Shown here piece after piece: positions 6,686-8,684 of a DNA stretch of 8,684 nucleotides. The stretch comes from Balneolaceae bacterium UBA1514 (GTDB lineage Bacteria > Bacteroidota > Rhodothermia > Balneolales > Balneolaceae). The notes beneath the pieces are model-generated. The model did no database searches, was not told the DNA's origin, and saw nothing but the letters and a program-made list of their open reading frames with translations. A program made the position numbers and the translations under genes. The stretch covers positions 6,526-15,209 of the forward strand of contig DCQQ01000011.1 of the NCBI GenBank assembly GCA_002323515.1. Direction: 5' to 3'. Position 1 is the stretch's first letter. Each line of letters opens with the position of its first letter.

Positions 6686-7819
6686 CTATTTGTGTTGGAT
6701 TACCTGTTTTAACCCATCTAGAAAATAATCTATCTGAGCCTGTGTTATGTTTAGGGGTGGAAGTAGTCGAATCGTATTGGGATTCGAAGAACTTCCTGTA
6801 AAGATAAATTGCTCATACAACAGCTTTTTGCGCATTTCGGCAACATGCTCTGAAAACTCAAGGCCTATCATTAGACCCTTACCTCGAATTTCTTTAATAG
6901 CCATATGGGTAGACAAGCGCTCAATTAGATAGGCTCCCATTTCTTGGGCATGTTGCATTAAATTCTCCGATTCCAATACTTCTAACACAGCAAGGGAGGC
7001 CGCACAAGCCAAATGATTGCCTCCATAGGTGGTACCTAGCATACCTGGGAAAGCCTCAATTTCGGGAGCAATCAATATGCCACCCACGGGGAAACCGTTT
7101 CCCATACCTTTAGCCATTGTAATAACATCTGGACGAATGCCCGAATATTGATGGGCAAAAAAATACCCAGTGCGCCCAAAACCCGATTGTACCTCATCGA
7201 GTATCAAATGAGTTCCTGTGTTGGTACATTCTTTACGTAAAAACCGTAAAAATTCATCCGATGATTCAACAATACCACCCACGCCTTGTATCCCTTCGAT
7301 GATCACACAACATACTTCCTTTGTAGCTAGGTGTTCAGCCACATCCTCATGGTTTCCTAATTCACAACGAATAATTTCGGCCCCTTCGTTGACAGGGAAA
7401 ACCAATTTTGGGTTATCCGTTGCCGCTACTGCCAAAGATGTACGCCCGTGAAAAGCCTTATTGAAGGTTAAAATTTTACTACGCCCATTAACAGATGAAG
7501 CTACTTTAAACGCATTTTCAATAGCCTCAGCCCCAGAATTACACAAAAACAATTGAAAATCAAGATAGCAGCACATTTGCCCTAGTTTTTTATCCAATTC
7601 ATGCTGTATCGCTATGGGTACTGAATTGGAATAAAATGAAATCCGATCCATCTGATCTTTCATCCGCATTATATAATGTGGATGTCTGTGACCAATGGAA
7701 ATGACCGCGTGGCCCCCATAAAAATCGAGGTATTGCTGCCCATTAGTATCCATCACCCAAGCCCCCTCGGCGCTTATTGGTTCAACATCAAATACCGGAT
7801 AAACTGGAAACATACTCAT
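6686..7819 (-). CDS. argD: N-acetyl/succinylornithine aminotransferase
   Basis: PLP-dependent class-III aminotransferase, 377 residues, which converts N-acyl-glutamate semialdehyde plus glutamate to N-acylornithine plus 2-oxoglutarate. Visible sites are the phosphate-binding NSGAEAIENA (94-103), the FHGRT loop (123-127), Glu175 in IIEGIQGVGG, the cofactor-ring aspartate Asp208 in LILDEVQSGFGRTG (205-218), the Schiff-base lysine Lys237 in MAKGMGNGFPVGG (235-247), and TTYGGN (263-268). Ornithine or GABA aminotransferases share this fold, but the position between argC and argF' fixes the role. Its ATG at 7819 overlaps the stop of the proC remnant in the sequence ATGA, so it is likely translated by coupling to that remnant. 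A second ATG two codons in (7813) is an alternative start. The acyl group is probably succinyl by operon context. The enzyme shows no defects. Confidence 0.95.
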   Translation of the reverse strand: MSMFPVYPVFDVEPISAEGAWVMDTNGQQYLDFYGGHAVISIGHRHPHYIMRMKDQMDRISFYSNSVPIAIQHELDKKLGQMCCYLDFQLFLCNSGAEAIENAFKVASSVNGRSKILTFNKAFHGRTSLAVAATDNPKLVFPVNEGAEIIRCELGNHEDVAEHLATKEVCCVIIEGIQGVGGIVESSDEFLRFLRKECTNTGTHLILDEVQSGFGRTGYFFAHQYSGIRPDVITMAKGMGNGFPVGGILIAPEIEAFPGMLGTTYGGNHLACAASLAVLEVLESENLMQHAQEMGAYLIERLSTHMAIKEIRGKGLMIGLEFSEHVAEMRKKLLYEQFIFTGSSSNPNTIRLLPPLNITQAQIDYFLDGLKQVIQHK

Positions 7820-8067
7820 GAGTCACCTATTGAACTAATTTTATAAAATGATCTTTTCAAGCCTTGAATAACCACCGAACTCAAACCCTGATATTCGATC
7901 TCATTCAATCCTACAATGGTACATCCCATGAGCGTAGTCACTTTGTCGATTTCACTTTCTGGGTGGCTACCCTGCACCATCAGCAAAGAAGCCGCACCCC
8001 TGGCCATAGCGGTGGCAATGATGGCGATTTTAGGAGGCTTTTGTAGGTTATTTTTTTCGTTGGACAT
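7816..8067 (-). pseudogene. proC: Internally deleted pyrroline-5-carboxylate reductase (proC remnant)
   Basis: An 83-codon open frame between argC and argD. After a short tail, residues 13-17 (KIAII) look like the first strand of the ProC Rossmann domain, but the glycine-rich NADPH loop and everything after it are missing. From about residue 20 the sequence matches the ProC C-terminal dimerisation domain: RGAASLL (23-29), GSHPESEIDKVTT (33-45), GCTIVGL (48-54), and the closing helix to KISS. ProC is normally about 265-275 residues, so roughly 190 codons are gone, in frame, with the junction near 8005-8019. The usual proline in the VT[ST]PxGxT signature is leucine here (TTLMGCT, 44-50), a further sign of relaxed constraint. 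It cannot be a reductase. The ATGA overlap with argD is kept, so it may survive as a coupling ORF. I chose the ATG at 8067. An upstream start at 8148 would translate the tandem repeat. A functional small protein remains possible. Confidence 0.8.
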
Positions 8068-8075
8068 AGAAATTG

Positions 8076-8135
8076 ATGAGTAAAGAGTTAGTGAGTAGTG
8101 TATTGGTAAGTAGTGTATAAGTGAGTAAGGAGAAA
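8076..8135. repeat. Imperfect 15-bp tandem repeat in the argC-proC spacer
   Basis: Units begin at 8076, 8091, 8106 and 8121. The two central ones, GTGAGTAGTGTATTG and GTAAGTAGTGTATAA, match at 12 of 15 bases. The outer two share mainly the GTGAGTA core and are more decayed. The array fills nearly half of the 133-base gap between the argC stop and the proC-remnant ATG, so it lies in the 5' leader of the remnant and argD on the minus strand. Its 15-base period keeps reading frame, which is why the region stays open when translated leftward, giving a repetitive tyrosine/serine/leucine-rich peptide. Confidence 0.65.
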
Positions 8136-8200
8136 TAAAAAAATACATGTTTTAATTAAACAATATTGTTATGTCATTCTACTGATTGATGCGAACTGAG

Positions 8201-8684
8201 TTAAAACACGCTGGGTTTAAGCAATAGCCCCATGCTTTCATCCCATCCCATCATAATATTCATGTTTTGAATTGCCTGACCAGAAGCTCCTTTTAAAAGA
8301 TTATCAATAGCCACCGTAACTAATACCTGATTCTCCACTTTTTCAAGGTAAATAAGAGCTTTATTGGTATTAACAACCTGTTTAACGCTAATAGGCTCTT
8401 CCGAGAAGTGCACAAAAGGTGCATCCGAATAATATGCCTTAAACCACTCCTTAATTTCCTGTACCGATACATCTATTTTTTGATAACAAGCAGCAAGTAT
8501 TCCGCGAGTAAAGGCTCCCCTCATAGGGATAAAATGTATGTTAGGAACCTTTGATTGTAGGCTGGATACACTAGCCCTGATCTCACCCAAATGCTGATGA
8601 GTAAATGCTTTGTATACCGATGCATTATTGGAACGCCAAGAGAAATGGGTGGTAGAACTAGGATGAGCACCGGCTCCAGTACTT
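8201..8684 (-). CDS. argC: N-acetyl(succinyl)-gamma-glutamyl-phosphate reductase, C-terminal part
   Basis: The C-terminal 160 residues of ArgC, cut by the right edge of the window. The enzyme reduces N-acylglutamyl phosphate to the semialdehyde with NADPH, the third step of the pathway. The frame is open from the edge to a TAA at 8203-8201. In the visible part, STGAGAHPSSTTHFSW follows what should be the catalytic Cys region (off-window). The conserved histidine segment THQHLGEI is at visible residues 28-35, a TRGI motif follows, and the closing KGASGQAIQNMNIMMG is a strong ArgC hallmark. The apparent internal start at 8590 is a TTG (leucine codon) inside the gene, not the true start. It is the first visible gene of the leftward arginine operon, 133 bases ahead of the proC remnant. 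The promoter and any argG or acyltransferase genes would be beyond the edge. Confidence 0.95.
   Translation of the reverse strand, partial: STGAGAHPSSTTHFSWRSNNASVYKAFTHQHLGEIRASVSSLQSKVPNIHFIPMRGAFTRGILAACYQKIDVSVQEIKEWFKAYYSDAPFVHFSEEPISVKQVVNTNKALIYLEKVENQVLVTVAIDNLLKGASGQAIQNMNIMMGWDESMGLLLKPSVF

Noticed and set aside
8068..8148. Upstream start for the proC remnant, adding 27 residues
   Set aside because: The extension is the translation of the 15-base tandem repeat (repetitive YSL/IHY pattern) and has no ProC counterpart; the ATG at 8067 fits the ProC N-terminus better.
8201..8590. A complete 129-residue gene starting at 8590
   Set aside because: The start codon is a TTG inside ArgC; the frame continues upstream with clear ArgC sequence to the window edge.

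Overview
The window looks like a piece of a Bacteroidota chromosome. The main reason is the arginine cluster on the minus strand. Its carbamoyltransferase is the Bacteroides-type N-succinylornithine enzyme (argF'), not an ordinary ornithine carbamoyltransferase, and ArgC, ArgE and ArgH carry Bacteroidota-style motifs. Base composition is AT-rich, gene starts show no convincing Shine-Dalgarno sequences, and no classical GC-rich terminators are visible, which fits. Genus cannot be fixed from the sequence alone.

Left part (1-2132, plus strand). A possible gene reading leftward is cut by the window edge (1-32). Then come a low-molecular-weight protein-tyrosine-phosphatase homologue (81-596), a TetR-family regulator (699-1256) and, 6 bases later, a fructosamine/ribulosamine-3-kinase family protein (1263-2132). 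A phosphatase of this class next to an FN3K-family kinase is a known genomic association linked to protein deglycation. Here a TetR regulator sits between them, so this may be a regulated sugar-damage repair module.

Middle (2133-2392). A non-coding gap where the rightward FN3K gene and the leftward arginine operon converge. Only weak AT-rich hairpins are visible.

Right part (2393-8684, minus strand). A single-direction arginine biosynthesis operon, in transcription order argC (cut by the right edge), a proC remnant, argD, argF', argB, argE, argH. Together they take acylated glutamate to acylated glutamyl phosphate (ArgB), the semialdehyde (ArgC), acylated ornithine (ArgD), acylated citrulline (ArgF'), citrulline (ArgE) and, after ArgG outside the window, arginine (ArgH). 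ArgF' has alanine at position 90, where the Bacteroides fragilis enzyme has proline and N-acetylornithine enzymes have glutamate. This suggests that the acyl group is succinyl.

The most unusual item lies between argC and argD: an 83-codon open frame that begins like pyrroline-5-carboxylate reductase (ProC) and then jumps directly to the ProC C-terminal dimerisation region. It appears to be an in-frame internal deletion of proC. The ATGA stop/start overlap with argD survives. Just upstream of it is an imperfect 15-base tandem repeat. A perfect 16-bp palindrome sits immediately before argE.
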